A stretch of 64,000 nt of DNA from Brachypodium distachyon (GCF_000005505.3 NC_016132.3:868001-932000); one strand, 5' to 3'; positions 23,236-34,508 are shown, counted from the first letter of the stretch. Program-made: numbers and translations. Notes: generated by a model from the letters alone, not told the origin.

Positions 23236-25044
23236 ATAGTTGAAATGCCTGTGCGTTGCAACGGAACAACAAAATAAAATGATACATTCAAAAACATGCA
23301 TCGAAACCTCGCTTTGCTCTTCTTTAACAATCATCAAATATCTCTTTAAAAAAGGTTTCTTTCGAAGATTGTGTCTCTGTACTCTAGTCTCTCAAAATAG
23401 AACAATATACTTCCTTCTGAAAGTTATATAACATCACCCGGTCAAAGAAGTTTTGAGACGGAATCACTTAATTTTTTTAGTTCTCTCTGTTATCTCACTT
23501 CACCCGTTAAAACAAAGAGTTAGAAGGGGCAACAAATTTATGTTTTGCCAGCTGGATGTTCATTTATGAGTATAGACATTTGATTGTTTTGTTGAGCATG
23601 CCTATTTTGATTTTGCTGGTTTTCTCAAGGAGCTTATCAATATTAGATTAAATCAAGTCTAATTAATAAATTGGCAGTGCATGTGTAATTCTTTTCCAAT
23701 TATTTGCTCGAGTTGTTCGGCGGCTCTGGATTGTGGGCAGTTCAGACGACTTGACGTCGTTGGCCTCTCAGCTATCTGTCGGCTTGTAGTCCTGTCTCTG
23801 TGTGGCGGCTAGAGTCCGTCTTATATAGCCCACAAGTATTAAATGTGGCAACTCGTCCGCGGATATCCGACCAAAATGGGTAGCATATGGGTCGACGTTT
23901 ATGCCCATGGGTATACCCGATGGCTCGCCCGATTAGTTATGGGTAGGGTATGTGTATAGTTTTATACCCATGGATAACCGATGGGTCGCCCAGTTATTAA
24001 TATTTTAATTAAATAAATATTATTATTTTTGTATAATTTTTTTAGTGAAATGTGGACTCTTTATGCAATAGGATTAACGGATGAACCCTGCTGTAAAATA
24101 AAATAAAGACCAAGTGCGAAATTGGCCCGGTAGCCCATGACTCGATGACCCATCAACTTGGCCTGTTTGGCCCATCTCTCAGTCAGGCTCACAGAAGAAA
24201 GGCATCGAGGTGCCTTCTCCCATCTCTCATTCTACACTCAGCCATCATCTCCTGTTGTCTCTACTATACCCTAGGCACCGCCACCGTTCTCTCTCGCAGT
24301 CTATCTCTAGCTCATCAGCTTTTTCGAACAATTCGCCATCTCCTAGTGTAATTTAACCCTAGGAGGACTCTTTGATGCAATAGGATTAACGAATGAGCCC
24401 TGCTGTAAAAAAACTAAATAAAGACTAAGTGCAAAATTGCCAGTAGCCCATGACTCGACCCATCAACTTGGCCTGTTTGGCCCATCTCCCTCGCTCAGTT
24501 AGGCTCACGGAAGAAAAGCATCGAGGTGCCTTCTCCCATCTTCCATTCTACACTCGGCCATCATCTCTCATTCTCTCTACTATGCACTAGGCGTCACCAC
24601 CATTCTCTCTCGCAGTCTGTCTGTAGCTCATCAGTTTCTTCTGACAATTCGCCATCTCGTCGTGTAATTTAGCCCTAGGAAGAGACTGTCGTGGCTGGGA
24701 AACGGAAGAGAGGACCAGCCGTGGCCGCGCCTGGGAGACAGAGGGGACGGCCATGGCTTCGATTCCTCGCCTGATGGGTGCCCGATCGGCATCTTCCGAC
24801 TCCCGTAGTGTTTCGGCGGAGCGATCATTTTCTCGTCGGATTCGTAGTTGTTGCCCGACTCTTGTAACGATCCCGTTGGCGATGGATTCCCTGGCGGAGT
24901 TTTAGTCCAATTCGGTGCAGGTAACGGGCCAGCCGGCTTTGTAGGCGTAATATACATGCAATCTTTGGAGGGGGGCATAATTTTTTGGGAAAGTTTGATA
25001 GACGACGGTGAAGGAAACGGTCCGTATTTTTAGATAGGTATAGA
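23236..25044 (-). mobile_element. non-autonomous Helitron, copy A
   Basis: Read on the minus strand, the element starts with TCTATACCTATCTAAAAATA (at 25,044) and ends with a hairpin containing CCGTTGCAACGCAC followed by a degraded CTAT for the usual CTAG. It matches the copy at 43,008-44,462 along most of its length. It carries an internal direct duplication of about 312 bp (24,053-24,364 and 24,365-about 24,675). No Rep/helicase reading frame is present, so it depends on another element for movement. It sits in the upstream region of the gene at 25,383. Confidence 0.6.
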
Positions 25045-25382
25045 ATTCCGGTTCAGATTTTATTCAGTTCAACCGAAGAGTTGCTCCGAGGAAATTAAAA
25101 ATCTGTCCCAGCTGGTCGTCACAGAAAACTAAAACTAGCCGTAGCCAGCCGATTTGAAGTTGCAAATTCATCCCCCCTGGACCCTTGAAATCCATAATAC
25201 ATCCCCCCTGGACCCTTGAAATTACGGAAACCCCCAAACGTAAGCCTGTAACCGACTTGTAAACATCCTGATCCACCCCTCTGACCCCAACAGAATCACA
25301 GAAACCTCCTCCCCTCTGAAATCCGCCTCCCGCTCTCAGAGCATTTCTTCGTCTGGAAGCTTCCGCTCGCTCGCCGCTCGGG

Positions 25383-28350
25383 ATGGCTTCCACCGGAGCC
25401 GGAGGGGAGAACCCTCGCCGCCCGCCAGGAGCCGACGGCTCTCCACCTCCGCCAGTCAACCTAGGCGCCTCCGCCTCGTCCACGTCTTCCCCGCCGACCC
25501 GCGCCATCCGCGACGTCGTCTCCGGGAAGGGGATCCTCGCCGCGACCGGCGGCGAGAACCCTCGCCTCCCGCCTGCAGCGGACCTAGGCGCCTCCGCGTC
25601 TTCCACATCGTCCGCGCCATCGGAGGCGTCGTCTCCGGGGAGGGGCATCCTCGTGCGCGCCTCCGCCTCCGCCTCGTCCACATGGTCCACGCCGTCGGCG
25701 ATGTCGCCTCCGGGAAGGGGGGTCCTCTCCGCGGGCCACCTCGGCTCGCACGAGGAGTCGTCCCCGGGAACAAAAAGGAAGCCCCTCCGCCGCGAGCCAC
25801 CCGTCCTCCGCTGGCTGCCTCCCTCCGCCGCCTCCTTTTCCCCCTCTTCCTCGTCCGCGGGAGGAGGAAGTTCTTCTGCCTTCTCCCCGTCCTCCGCGCC
25901 GCAGTTGGCGATTTCGTCGACGGGAAGGGGGCTCGGGCGACCCGTCTGCTCCACCTTCGCCGCCTCATCCCCGGGCCCTTTCCCGTGCGCCATGGAGGGC
26001 AAGACGATCAGCTTCCGCTGCAGGTCGATTCCTTATGGAGCTGTGGTCGGTGATGTGCGGGCGAAGGGCTCCGTCGTCGAGCTCAGAACCTCCGAACCCG
26101 TCCCGAAGAGACCATTCACCGCTGGGGAGTGGGTGACACTACACGCTCCAGACGGTTCTTGCTGGGAAGGCTCTGTGAAGACGCAGGATGACGATCCCTC
26201 GGATTCTCTGTACACGCGTCTACTGGTTGATATCCTAGTGCCGGCTCAGAAACCAGGCTAGTCCTTCTGAAATCGTCTCTCATATCCTCTGTTTCCGTCT
26301 CTCCCTCTTCTTAGATATCCTCTGCTTCGGTTCTGGTGTTATGTGCTGGAGTATGATCTCCATGTGTAATTAATGTTTCAGATAGTGCCACGGAAAACTT
26401 CATCATAGATGTATTTGCAACTAAAACTGTGATTGCTACCCCACCTCCTCTCAATGCTTGGAAGGTACGGAGTACTCGCAATACTGTTTACTAGGGAAAG
26501 ATCTTTTAAATTCCTGTCAATCCTGATTTTGTTTTATTGCATAGCTTCGGACTGTTCCCCAAAAGGAAGGACATGAAAGACATAAATCAAGAATAGGACT
26601 TAAAGGTACGGACGGTTTCATTACAATACTCAATAGTATAATGGGATGGTTTATCATTATTAGCATATTTTTTGTGTTAGGCTTTGAGAAAATCGGAAGG
26701 GCTGTTGCTGAGGTGCTCATAGAAAGCTCCGATGTTAACCTTGTGGCCATCTATGCTGAGGAGATGAATGCAACCAACTTGGTACATGTTGCTGTATTTT
26801 TTCTGCTAAATGTATTTCTGTCATGTGATTCCGTTCCCTTTTTGTAATTTTGTGCTCAGGTCCGCTCGTGGAAGAACAGCAATATACCTCTAAGATTCAA
26901 AGATTATAGAACAGTGGTATTCAAAAGAACATATCAGAGAAAGAATAACGCCCCTGAGGAGGAAGACATAGAAGTCACCGTCTTCTTGGCTAGGTACTGC
27001 ATGTGTTCTGCTCCTGGGCTCCTGCATTGCTACCCAGCTCCTCTCAATGCATGTACAGTTATTGGGCTCCTGCATGTGTTCTGCTCGCCGCACCTTGTTT
27101 TTGGAGATTTTAACCATGGCTGCTCTCCTAGGCTTACTCATGGATTGGAGGGTGGGATGGGTGATTAAGGGATGTTTAACCGTAGTTTTTTTGTTGGTTG
27201 AGCGGCAGGGGTAGGGGCTCTGGTGCTAAACTGCTAATTGCTCATCCCTTCGGTTCAGACTTAATTCCATTTTTGGCGTATCTGCTGTATGTGGCAGTTT
27301 AGTTTAAACTTGAGTATAGTACTAGGTAAATTCTTCACTACACCCCTTTTCTTTGTGGATTAATCAATAGTTAGTGCTGTTCAGAGTTTCAGAACTGTTA
27401 GTGCTGTTCAGATGTTTAACCGTAGATGTGTTTGTGAGAAGTACTACATCCGATCCTAAATTCTTCTCCTCAATTTGTCCAAATATGAATGTATCTATTC
27501 TTGAAAGACGTCTACATACATGTAATATTTCGACAACAATTTAGGATCGGAGGGAGTAATAGTTACTTGCTTTCTTTCTCCATAGTGTTTGATTTTTGCG
27601 CTAACTTTGTTTGTTCACCGAAGTGAACGAGAGAATATTCCATGGAGCCAGGCTAGAGTAGAATATGTCGTCGATTCTATTGCTGTGACGGGTGAAACAG
27701 ATACCACAGAACCAAAGGTCATCAACGACAAAAAATTGGTCCATTGCCTCACTCGATTTCCCAAGGTATTTTCTCTCTTTGTTTTATCTTTGGTCTCTGT
27801 TTTTTTTTTTGTTCTCGTTTCCCTTATTTGTCCATAATAACTATGTAGGTGGCTCAAACTTTTGGGCTGCTTTTTGATCGACAAGAGCCCCGGTTCACGA
27901 GACCGTGTTGCCGGCTCACCATAGTTGCTACTAGCTTATCTTCTGTCGAGGTAATAATAGATTGATTCCCATAATAAGGTGATTTTGAATGTTAAGAAAT
28001 GGTGTGCTTTATTAGCTTCAATTGTGCAGGTTTTGACGGACTCTTTCCCTCAATGGGATAAGACAGAAACAAGTATGTCTTTTTTTGCCGATGGAAGTGC
28101 CGAAGAAACGTCAAGCTTTGACCTGATCGTCACACTCTCAACCAGTTCTAGCAACAAGTAAATTACTTGCTCACGTGCCTTGTGTGTTCTTACTTTTGAA
28201 ACTTCAACTCACTCTTCGTTGTGGTCTCGTAGGAGGCTTGGCAACGGCACGACCACGAGCGATTCCTTCACTGCTCTCCTACGTACTTGCATTGACATGA
28301 TCCGGCTCGTGCCGCTGCCGATTGTCAGATGTCGACTCGTTCTTTTCTGA
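25383..28350 (+). CDS. unidentified nine-exon gene, 580 aa
   Basis: Proposed exons: 25,383-26,256; 26,382-26,464; 26,545-26,605; 26,681-26,781; 26,860-26,993; 27,624-27,765; 27,849-27,950; 28,030-28,157; 28,233-28,350. Every junction keeps phase and the frame ends at TGA 28,350. Intron 1 starts with GC (CAG|GCTAGT), a GC-AG intron by phase; the other introns are GT-AG. Exon 1 encodes a low-complexity Ser/Pro/Ala-rich region with repeated SSTSS and P-GRG phrases, then a compact segment (about residues 204-290) rich in charged and beta-prone residues. Later exons encode a mixed globular part without transmembrane segments. I recognise no known domain and assign no function. Intron 5 holds a Stowaway element. 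Without the later exons the frame would stop at 26,261 (292 codons). A decayed relative lies at 17,273-18,110. Confidence 0.6.
27442..27558. mobile_element. Stowaway-like MITE (family B) in an intron
   Basis: The TA-bounded element begins TACATCCGATCCTAAATTC and ends AGGATCGGAGGGAGTA. It matches the copies at 6,538 and 7,659 and lies in the fifth predicted intron of the gene starting at 25,383, on neither splice site. Confidence 0.8.
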
Positions 28351-29084
28351 GTGTCCGACTACGGAGGATCGAGGTGTCATCGTGTCGGGCGTAAAATGTG
28401 CATACCATGTTGGTACAGTTGTTGAATAGTACAGGTTTACCTTGCATAGGATATTCTTCCGTAACTGATCGCAACCCATGTGTCCTTGACTTGTCCATAT
28501 CACATGGAGTACCAGGTACTACCATCTTAGCTCTGAACTTGGTCCTTAATTGTTGATATATTGAAATGTAGATGTCATGCAGCACGGTGATCAGAGAGAA
28601 ATTTTAATCTGCTTTTTGTTGATATGTTCAGCTGTAGATGTAGCACAGTGATCAGAGAGATTTTATATATACTCCTAGTAGAAATTTTACTGTGGTTTTT
28701 GTCAAGCTTTCTATATCTTTTGTTAATGCAATATCTACTTTCCTTTTGGGAAGCAAATTTTGCTCCATTACAGTACTATGTTTCCCCTGATTTTTGGGCT
28801 CCAACCATCCTGCTCAAAAACTTATGGTATTTCTTCCCTGATTTTTGGGGCTCTAACCATCGTGCCCAAAAACTTATGGTCCACTTGATTTACGTGTCGG
28901 CTGTACGTTGTTCTCTGCCTCTGTTCGATTCAATTCGTTGGTATGCGCATCTGCACTTCCTTGACCGCGGTGCACCGCATCTGCATGCGTGCGTGTCTGT
29001 AAGTATGTGTGCACGTACGGGCCGTCTCAAGGGGTGATGCGCGCATTTAGGCAAACGTTTGTTGATTTTTCTTTCTTTCTTAAT
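28351..29084. other. 3' flank of the unidentified gene
   Basis: This is an AT-rich stretch with a short repeated phrase (GTAGATGT..AGCAC.GTGATCAGAGAGA, near 28,568 and 28,632) and a second pair (CCCTGATTTTTGGG, near 28,785 and 28,838). A 137-codon plus-strand frame at 28,624 has no recognisable domain. It may include the 3' untranslated region of the gene ending at 28,350. Confidence 0.4.
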
Positions 29085-30447
29085 CATTATCTATGTTTTT
29101 TTAAAGGATTACGGTAGGTGAAAACCAGCCTGCACAACATTTGAGTTAAATAAAGGAATCGAGATACAACAAGAACAATGGCAATATTTGTCAAAGAAAC
29201 ACAAAGAAAACACCTAGACCCCCGAAACATGCCAACGGCGAAAAAATGTACAATAAAAAGCATCGTCGATGCAGTTGAAGGCGTCGATCTGCCGAGCCCA
29301 CCCATACACTGTGTCGTCGCCGTAGCCGAAAGGAAGCATACAGTCGAGACCACACCAAAGGATACAGTCGAGGCCGCGCCACGACACTAACGTAGCCAAC
29401 AGAGTCGAAGGGACGAGCGCCACCGAGACCCACCGCGACGCTGATGTGCCGCAGATGAAGTGGAATGGCAACACGCCACCGAGAATACAACATGATATGT
29501 GCCGACAGTAAAGAAGAAAGGCATCACATGCCGAGACCACACCAAAGGATAAGAAATGCACATTCTCGCCGGACACAAACCGACAGCTTAGGATAAACAA
29601 GACACAATAAGAGATACCACCAAACTTCCAACAACACGAGACGAGAAGCTCCACCATAGACCGCCCGCACCATCCGGTCACCAAGAGTCATGTTCTACAA
29701 GGCGACGCCCCCAAGGGGGAAAGCGACGTAAAAAATGCCGTCATCGCTCGATCCGGCCAAATCCAAACGTAGAAGCTCTTCGACGTCACCTTCAAGAAGT
29801 GAGGGAATGCAAATACCAATGTTGTCTAGAAGCTCTTCGACGTCACCTTCAAGAAGTGAGGGAATGCAAATACCAATGTTGTCTATGCAAGTTTTCACCC
29901 CGAGCAAACACTCCAAACACCGGGCTGACGTCCATGCCTCGCTCACCGGGCAGCAGAAGCCGCAACCGAAGATCAAATACCACGCCACTATGGTGTCGAA
30001 TTGGAGGCCATCGACGCAGCACCACGCCACCGCGGCGTCGCGCCACGCCACTGGAGCTGAGGAGGCCAGAGCTTCCACAGGCCACAATCGATCCGGGAGG
30101 GCCCAAGCACGACGGTGAAACGCATCCGCCGTAGCATGCCGCCTGTCAATGGAGCGCGACGCCGCTGGAGCCGTGCAGCCACCGAACCTTCTCACGGACC
30201 GCAGCATAAGAACCCCCGCTGCAGTAAAAGGTAGCCGGACGCCGGTGAAGCCCTCGCCGCCGCCAAACCAACACCGAGAGAAAAGACTGAGGAAGGGCTA
30301 TAGAACCGAAGGGACGCCGTATCTGCCAAAGCAGACGTCGGATCGGCCGGCAGGACGCCGGATCTGGCCGGAGAGTGCCGTCGCCGCCGCGATGCCGCGC
30401 AACCAGGAGGGCCAACGACCTCCAGCGAGCTTCCTGCCGCCTGCAGC
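29085..30447 (-). mobile_element. possible non-LTR retroelement remnant with poly(A) end
   Basis: On the minus strand the block runs from GC-rich sequence at 30,447 to an AT-rich end with AATAAAG-like and poly(A) sequence (plus strand TTTTTTTAAAGG near 29,098). That polarity suggests a retrotransposed sequence. It contains a perfect 57-bp tandem repeat at 29,770-29,883. Frames up to 170 codons exist on the minus strand but show no domain. It abuts the 1.77-kb duplication exactly at 30,448. Confidence 0.35.
29770..29883. repeat. perfect 57-bp tandem repeat, two copies
   Basis: Copies at 29,770-29,826 and 29,827-29,883 both read TAGAAGCTCTTCGACGTCAC through CAATGTTGTC. I see no difference between them. 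A multiple of three keeps any frame open, so overlapping frames show a duplicated peptide. Confidence 0.95.
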
Positions 30448-32220
30448 GGCCGCCGAGAAAAAGGCCCCGCCGCCGCCTGCACCGTGCGGGCTTTGCCCGC
30501 CGGCGTCCACCGGCTCGCCGCCCGTGTCGCCCCTGCCGAGGGACGCGGGGGCTTTTTTTCTCTCCATATGTTGTCCTGTCCATGTGACGTGCTTAGACGA
30601 CAAATCCTAATTTAGGTCTAGCGGGTTAAACCTTTTCTTATCAAACGGCCAAATTTATTGATGAGTAAACATGGTACTACTACATCAGATCATACAATCT
30701 GCATGAAGGAACAACAAGACCTTTATTAAAAACATAAGTGGTGTCAAAAATCTATAGCAGAGAAGCTCGACATTCTAGCAGAGCAGAACAGAACAGAGCC
30801 CTCTGTCTGAAGGTGCTAGCTAGTTCTGTCCAGCCAACACACACTGCAAAAACAGAGAGATTTTAGATAATTGGCGTCATGTCATGCAAGGCATAAACCA
30901 GACGGATTTGGGCCAGTCCTGATCCAGTTCCAGCTCGTTCAACACCAAATCCTTGTGGTGGTCCTCGGTGGGAAAGGTGATAACGCCGGCGGCCAGGTGG
31001 AACACCCAGACGCCACGCCAGTCACCGCCTAGCGCGAGGAGGCCACAGAGCGGGATGTTGGTGAAGTAGACGGCATCAGCTCTGAGCCACGGCGACGCGA
31101 TGCGGACCGGCACCGACAGCGACTGGCTCCGGTCGCCGATGAGGAACGCGCGGTCACCGCCGACGCTCGCTGTCGCCGCCCACGACGCCGACGCCTCGTC
31201 GTAGCGCATGACGAGCATTGCTGGGCGGTGGTAGCGGTTGCTGGAGCTGACGCCGTCGCCCTCGCTGGTGCTCCACACCACGTGCAGCCCGCCGTCGCCG
31301 GAGAAGGCGAGGTGGTAGCCGCGGCGGCGGTGCGCGACCTGGCGAGGCAGGTCGGGGCACGCGAACGACGCGAACGGCACCGGCGCCGGGCACTGCGCGG
31401 CCATGTCGGCCACCCACACCTGGCCGTGCGTGTCCATGTAGTAGAACTTGCCGCCGTGGTACGCCACGTCTAGCTCGCGCCTGACGGCACGCTCCGCCTT
31501 GGGGATCTCGCTGAGCAGCCGCCAGATGCCGTCGTCGTCGTTGATGCCGGCCCTGGCGTAGAACACGGTCCTGCCGCCGAGCGACGCGAAGGCGGCGGCG
31601 TGGGCGCTGGCGCTGGGGCGCGGCGCGAAGGCCAACTTCTGGACTATCAAGTCCAGTTCACGCTCCACGACCGCCGGGGAGGAATCCGGGATCCAGCAGG
31701 GCGTCGGCGGGAGATCGACGCGCGCGCCGGTGATGGGGTTGACGAGGTAGATCCGGATGTGCTTCGGCTCGGGGACCACGGTGACGAGGGCGAGCCAGCC
31801 GGCGTTGGAGCCGACGCAGCGGGCCGGCAAGCCGCCCGGAGGCGTCCACTGGAAGGAGTTGAGGGTCGGCGCCGAGAGCACGGTGAAGGAGTCGCTGCAG
31901 CCCTCGGTGCGCGGGATGACCGCCCATGGCGTCGGCATCGCCGGGTACTCGATGGCGGCTCTCCAGGTGCGGCAGACGGCGCGGAAGCATATTCGGCCGG
32001 GGACGGCGAGGAGCGTGCCGATGTAGTTCAGGAGATCGCCGGGCAGGCCAGATGACCAATCCACCTCCTGCTGCGCCTCCATCGCGATCTCGTAATTCAG
32101 GAGATCGCCTTGGCTTTCCCTACATCGATCGATCTGAGTAATAAATACTCCACGCATTAATTGTGAAACAGGAAACCGGCCTGGAGATATACTCGGCTTA
32201 CGCTGACCGAGTCCATATTG
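30448..32220. repeat. 1.77-kb segmental duplication, copy 2
   Basis: This is the near-identical partner of 19,384-21,157. The left boundary fuses to the retroelement-like block at 30,447. The right boundary fuses at 32,221 to an inverted F-box gene fragment. Neither flank is shared with copy 1, so both edges are true breakpoints. Confidence 0.92.
30877..32082 (-). CDS. F-box protein with DUF295 (KIB1-4 beta-propeller) domain, copy 2
   Basis: This is an intronless 401-codon frame from the ATG at 32,082 with the same F-box and DUF295 layout as copy 1. It differs by a few residues, for example KHIRIYL for QHIGIYL and AIEYPAM for AIESPAM. The two upstream in-frame ATGs of copy 1 are affected: the nearer one is replaced by a 14-base sequence copied from about 70 bases further into the gene (32,096-32,109 equals 32,027-32,040). 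The frame stays open upstream to 32,598, but that extension is the antisense of an F-box fragment and is not a credible coding start. The predicted role is the same as for copy 1, an SCF substrate receptor of unknown target. Its promoter region differs from copy 1 beyond 32,220. Confidence 0.82.
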   Translation of the reverse strand: MEAQQEVDWSSGLPGDLLNYIGTLLAVPGRICFRAVCRTWRAAIEYPAMPTPWAVIPRTEGCSDSFTVLSAPTLNSFQWTPPGGLPARCVGSNAGWLALVTVVPEPKHIRIYLVNPITGARVDLPPTPCWIPDSSPAVVERELDLIVQKLAFAPRPSASAHAAAFASLGGRTVFYARAGINDDDGIWRLLSEIPKAERAVRRELDVAYHGGKFYYMDTHGQVWVADMAAQCPAPVPFASFACPDLPRQVAHRRRGYHLAFSGDGGLHVVWSTSEGDGVSSSNRYHRPAMLVMRYDEASASWAATASVGGDRAFLIGDRSQSLSVPVRIASPWLRADAVYFTNIPLCGLLALGGDWRGVWVFHLAAGVITFPTEDHHKDLVLNELELDQDWPKSVWFMPCMT

Positions 32221-32223
32221 TGC

Positions 32224-32602
32224 ACGGACGCGCGCATTGAGTTCCCGCCGCTGCCCTTCCTGCGGCTCGTCCCCAAGACGAAGGATCTCGAGCTGATGCT
32301 GGACATCGCCATCCAGAAGGTGGCATTCGCGCCGCGCCCCAGCGCGGACGACTACGCCGCCGTCTGCGTCTGCCGCGGCACCAAGGTCGTGCTGCACACC
32401 GCGGCGCGCCACGGCCGGCATTGGCGCGCGCTCCCCGTGCTCCCGGGCGGCGGGGACGTCTGGCGCGAGCGGGACGTGGCCTACCGCGACGGCAAGTTCT
32501 ACTACATGGACACGGCCGGGCGGCCAGGTGTGGGCGGCCGACGTCGCGGTGGAGCCGTCTCCTTCCCCGGCGCCGGTGGCCGTGTTCCTATGTGCCAAGT
32601 AA
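32224..32602 (+). pseudogene. inverted F-box/DUF295 gene fragment
   Basis: The plus strand encodes the middle of an F-box/DUF295 protein, from ARIEFPPLPF through KVAFAPRPS and DGKFYYMDTAG. It lacks both the F-box and the C-terminal half. A frame change near 32,520 is needed to continue into the expected QVWAADV segment, which then meets a stop at 32,602. It supplies the region that is deleted from the 13,711 copy and is related to that lineage (ARIELPP, LRLVPK). It starts within a few bases of the breakpoint at 32,220/32,221, pointing away from copy 2. Confidence 0.75.
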
Positions 32603-33631
32603 GGACGGAGGACAAGAAACCGGGGCGCTCAATGCTTTTGGCGAACAGCCTCAGCAGAGTTGACGGCCTTTCTTGGCGTTTGCTCTGAAGCTCCAACTTA
32701 TTTGCCCATTGGGCGGTGAACTTGCTACACATCTTCGTGAGTTCTGCTTGCTACCTGTAACAGTTTATCAAGGACGAGCTTCTTCAGCTCACAGGGGAGA
32801 TCTCAGCATTCGTCCAAGCGTCGTGCTTGATGCCGACCACATTCATGATGCGTGCAAGTACACCACAACTAGCTCCCCTCTTAACTTTTATGCACCCACG
32901 AATGAGGTTGTACTGTGGCAGCTTCTGAGACAATTGCGGTCTGCTCTCTGGATGGACAAGCCTGACGATGCTGAAGATTATGTTAATGTCACCCTCTTTT
33001 TTACAACAATGGTCAAATTGAACTGCATTGAAGTACTTCCCAACTAGGGCCCTATTCCCAACTGACGAGATGACAATGAAGATGGATTGTATCTCCATAA
33101 TGATAGCACCACATAGCAATATAAGTAGGACACTATAATATCGGCTCTATTACTATAGTTCAAAAGGCCCTTTTGATCAGCTCGGGAAAATAGAACGAGA
33201 GCCGTAAAGGTGTAACAAGCTTGGGGAACCAATCGTTTAGTCGGTTGCCCTTTTCTCCCATATTGCCTCCAATCTTGGTGCAGCAGTAGTCATAGACAAT
33301 TCGGAGCTGGAGCTCAGCTAGCTTGTAAGAATTGTTTTTCCAAGAAAACATGAATTAGTTGATGAGGTGGCATGGTTGAATTTATAGACTAATGCAAAAT
33401 CTAAATGAATACATGTGCATGGTTTAGAAAAAAAGACATGTATGATTTGATGAGGTGGCATGGTTTGCATGGTGATATCTGACATGGTGCGCCTAATGAG
33501 GTAGCATGGTTGCATGTTGAGAAGATAGCTAGTGGAAACTCCAATTTAGATATAAAAAATTATTCTTGGTGCAAACTGAGTTTCGCATTTAGAAAGAAAA
33601 TAATAGAAAAAGACCGTAAGCAAAACCCTTA
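32603..33631. other. unassigned region with a plus-strand frame of 124 codons
   Basis: A frame at 32,673-33,047 encodes a plausible, non-repetitive protein segment with balanced composition, but I cannot name a family. The ATG is not in a notable context and upstream sequence is pseudogenic. It may be an exon or relic of another gene. The remainder to 33,631 is AT-rich with short repeated phrases (GATGAGGTGGCATGGTT at about 33,361 and 33,449). Confidence 0.35.
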
Positions 33632-33948
33632 CAGCCCGTTTGGTAACCATCCTTTCATTTCATTTGGTAGAAATGAAATGAAATCCAATTTTTGGTAGAA
33701 TTTCATTTGGTTGAATTTGAATTCATTTTTAAAAATCATGTTTGTCTACCACATGGATTTGTAGACTGAGAGACAATTCCAGAAAAATGATGGTTTTTGA
33801 CAGAAATTGGGATCAGTTATACTACAATTCCATAAAATTTGAGATTGAATTTCCGTGACCAATTCCGTGCCAACCAAACAAGTTGGTTTCTGAAATTCTA
33901 AATGAATTCCTGAATTCTAAGCTCAAATGATGGGTACCAAACGAGTTG
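33632..33948. mobile_element. Tourist/PIF-Harbinger-like MITE
   Basis: The 317-bp element begins CAGCCCGTTTGGTAACC and ends GGTACCAAACGAGTTG, imperfect inverted repeats. It is flanked on both sides by TTA (33,629-33,631 and 33,949-33,951), the usual 3-bp target duplication of this superfamily. The interior is AT-rich with GAATT/AATTC phrases and no coding potential. Confidence 0.7.
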
Positions 33949-34291
33949 TTAGACTCCATCCACCGCACTAACATGTGTTTCACATTTTCAAATTGAACAT
34001 AAAAAAAATTAAAAATTCATTTTATAAATATTTATTTATTTTTGATGAAACGCAACAGCATTGCTTTCCATTAATTAATATCAAAGAGAAACAAGACCAA
34101 GAGGCCGGAGGCTACAAGAAGATGCGGGAGGAAAAGAAAGCTAAAACCTAGAAAAACTAAAAGGACTAAGAAACTCAAAGTCTTGTACGTAATCACCTGT
34201 ATTGCTCCATCCGTAGGTTGCTGCCCAAGTCACTACCAGCATTTTTTAAGATCCTCACATCACGCGCAAATATACGGTGGTTCTTTTTATT
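33949..34291 (-). mobile_element. possible retroelement 3' end next to the viral insertion
   Basis: The plus strand shows GATGAAACGCAACAGCATTGC then CCATTAATTAATATCAAAG, the complement of an AT-rich 3' end, followed by purine-rich sequence. It is cut at about 34,292, where the endogenous viral arm starts. No protein domain supports it. Confidence 0.3.
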
Positions 34292-34508
34292 CATTAAAGC
34301 GCAAGACTACTCTCAAGATGAAGGAAGCCACGTTCGTATGCAACCAAAGAGAAGTGGCAGCCAAAAGACCCCTTATCACCATGCATGCATGCATGCATCC
34401 AAAGGCTATAAAAAAAGCCTAGGACCTATAAAAGAGGTGCATCATGGACATGGAGAAAGGTGAGGTAAATAATGCATGGGAGCACTATTTGAGCCAGCCA
34501 TGGTGCCT

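Noticed and set aside
25064..26002. 312-codon minus-strand frame over the first exon of the unidentified gene
   Set aside because: It overlaps a GC-rich low-complexity exon; the plus strand has consistent splice phases through nine exons, whereas the minus frame has none.
30877..32598. 573-codon minus-strand frame as the full F-box gene
   Set aside because: The first roughly 170 codons read the antisense strand of an inverted F-box fragment and a junction; the true family N-terminus starts at the ATG at 32,082.
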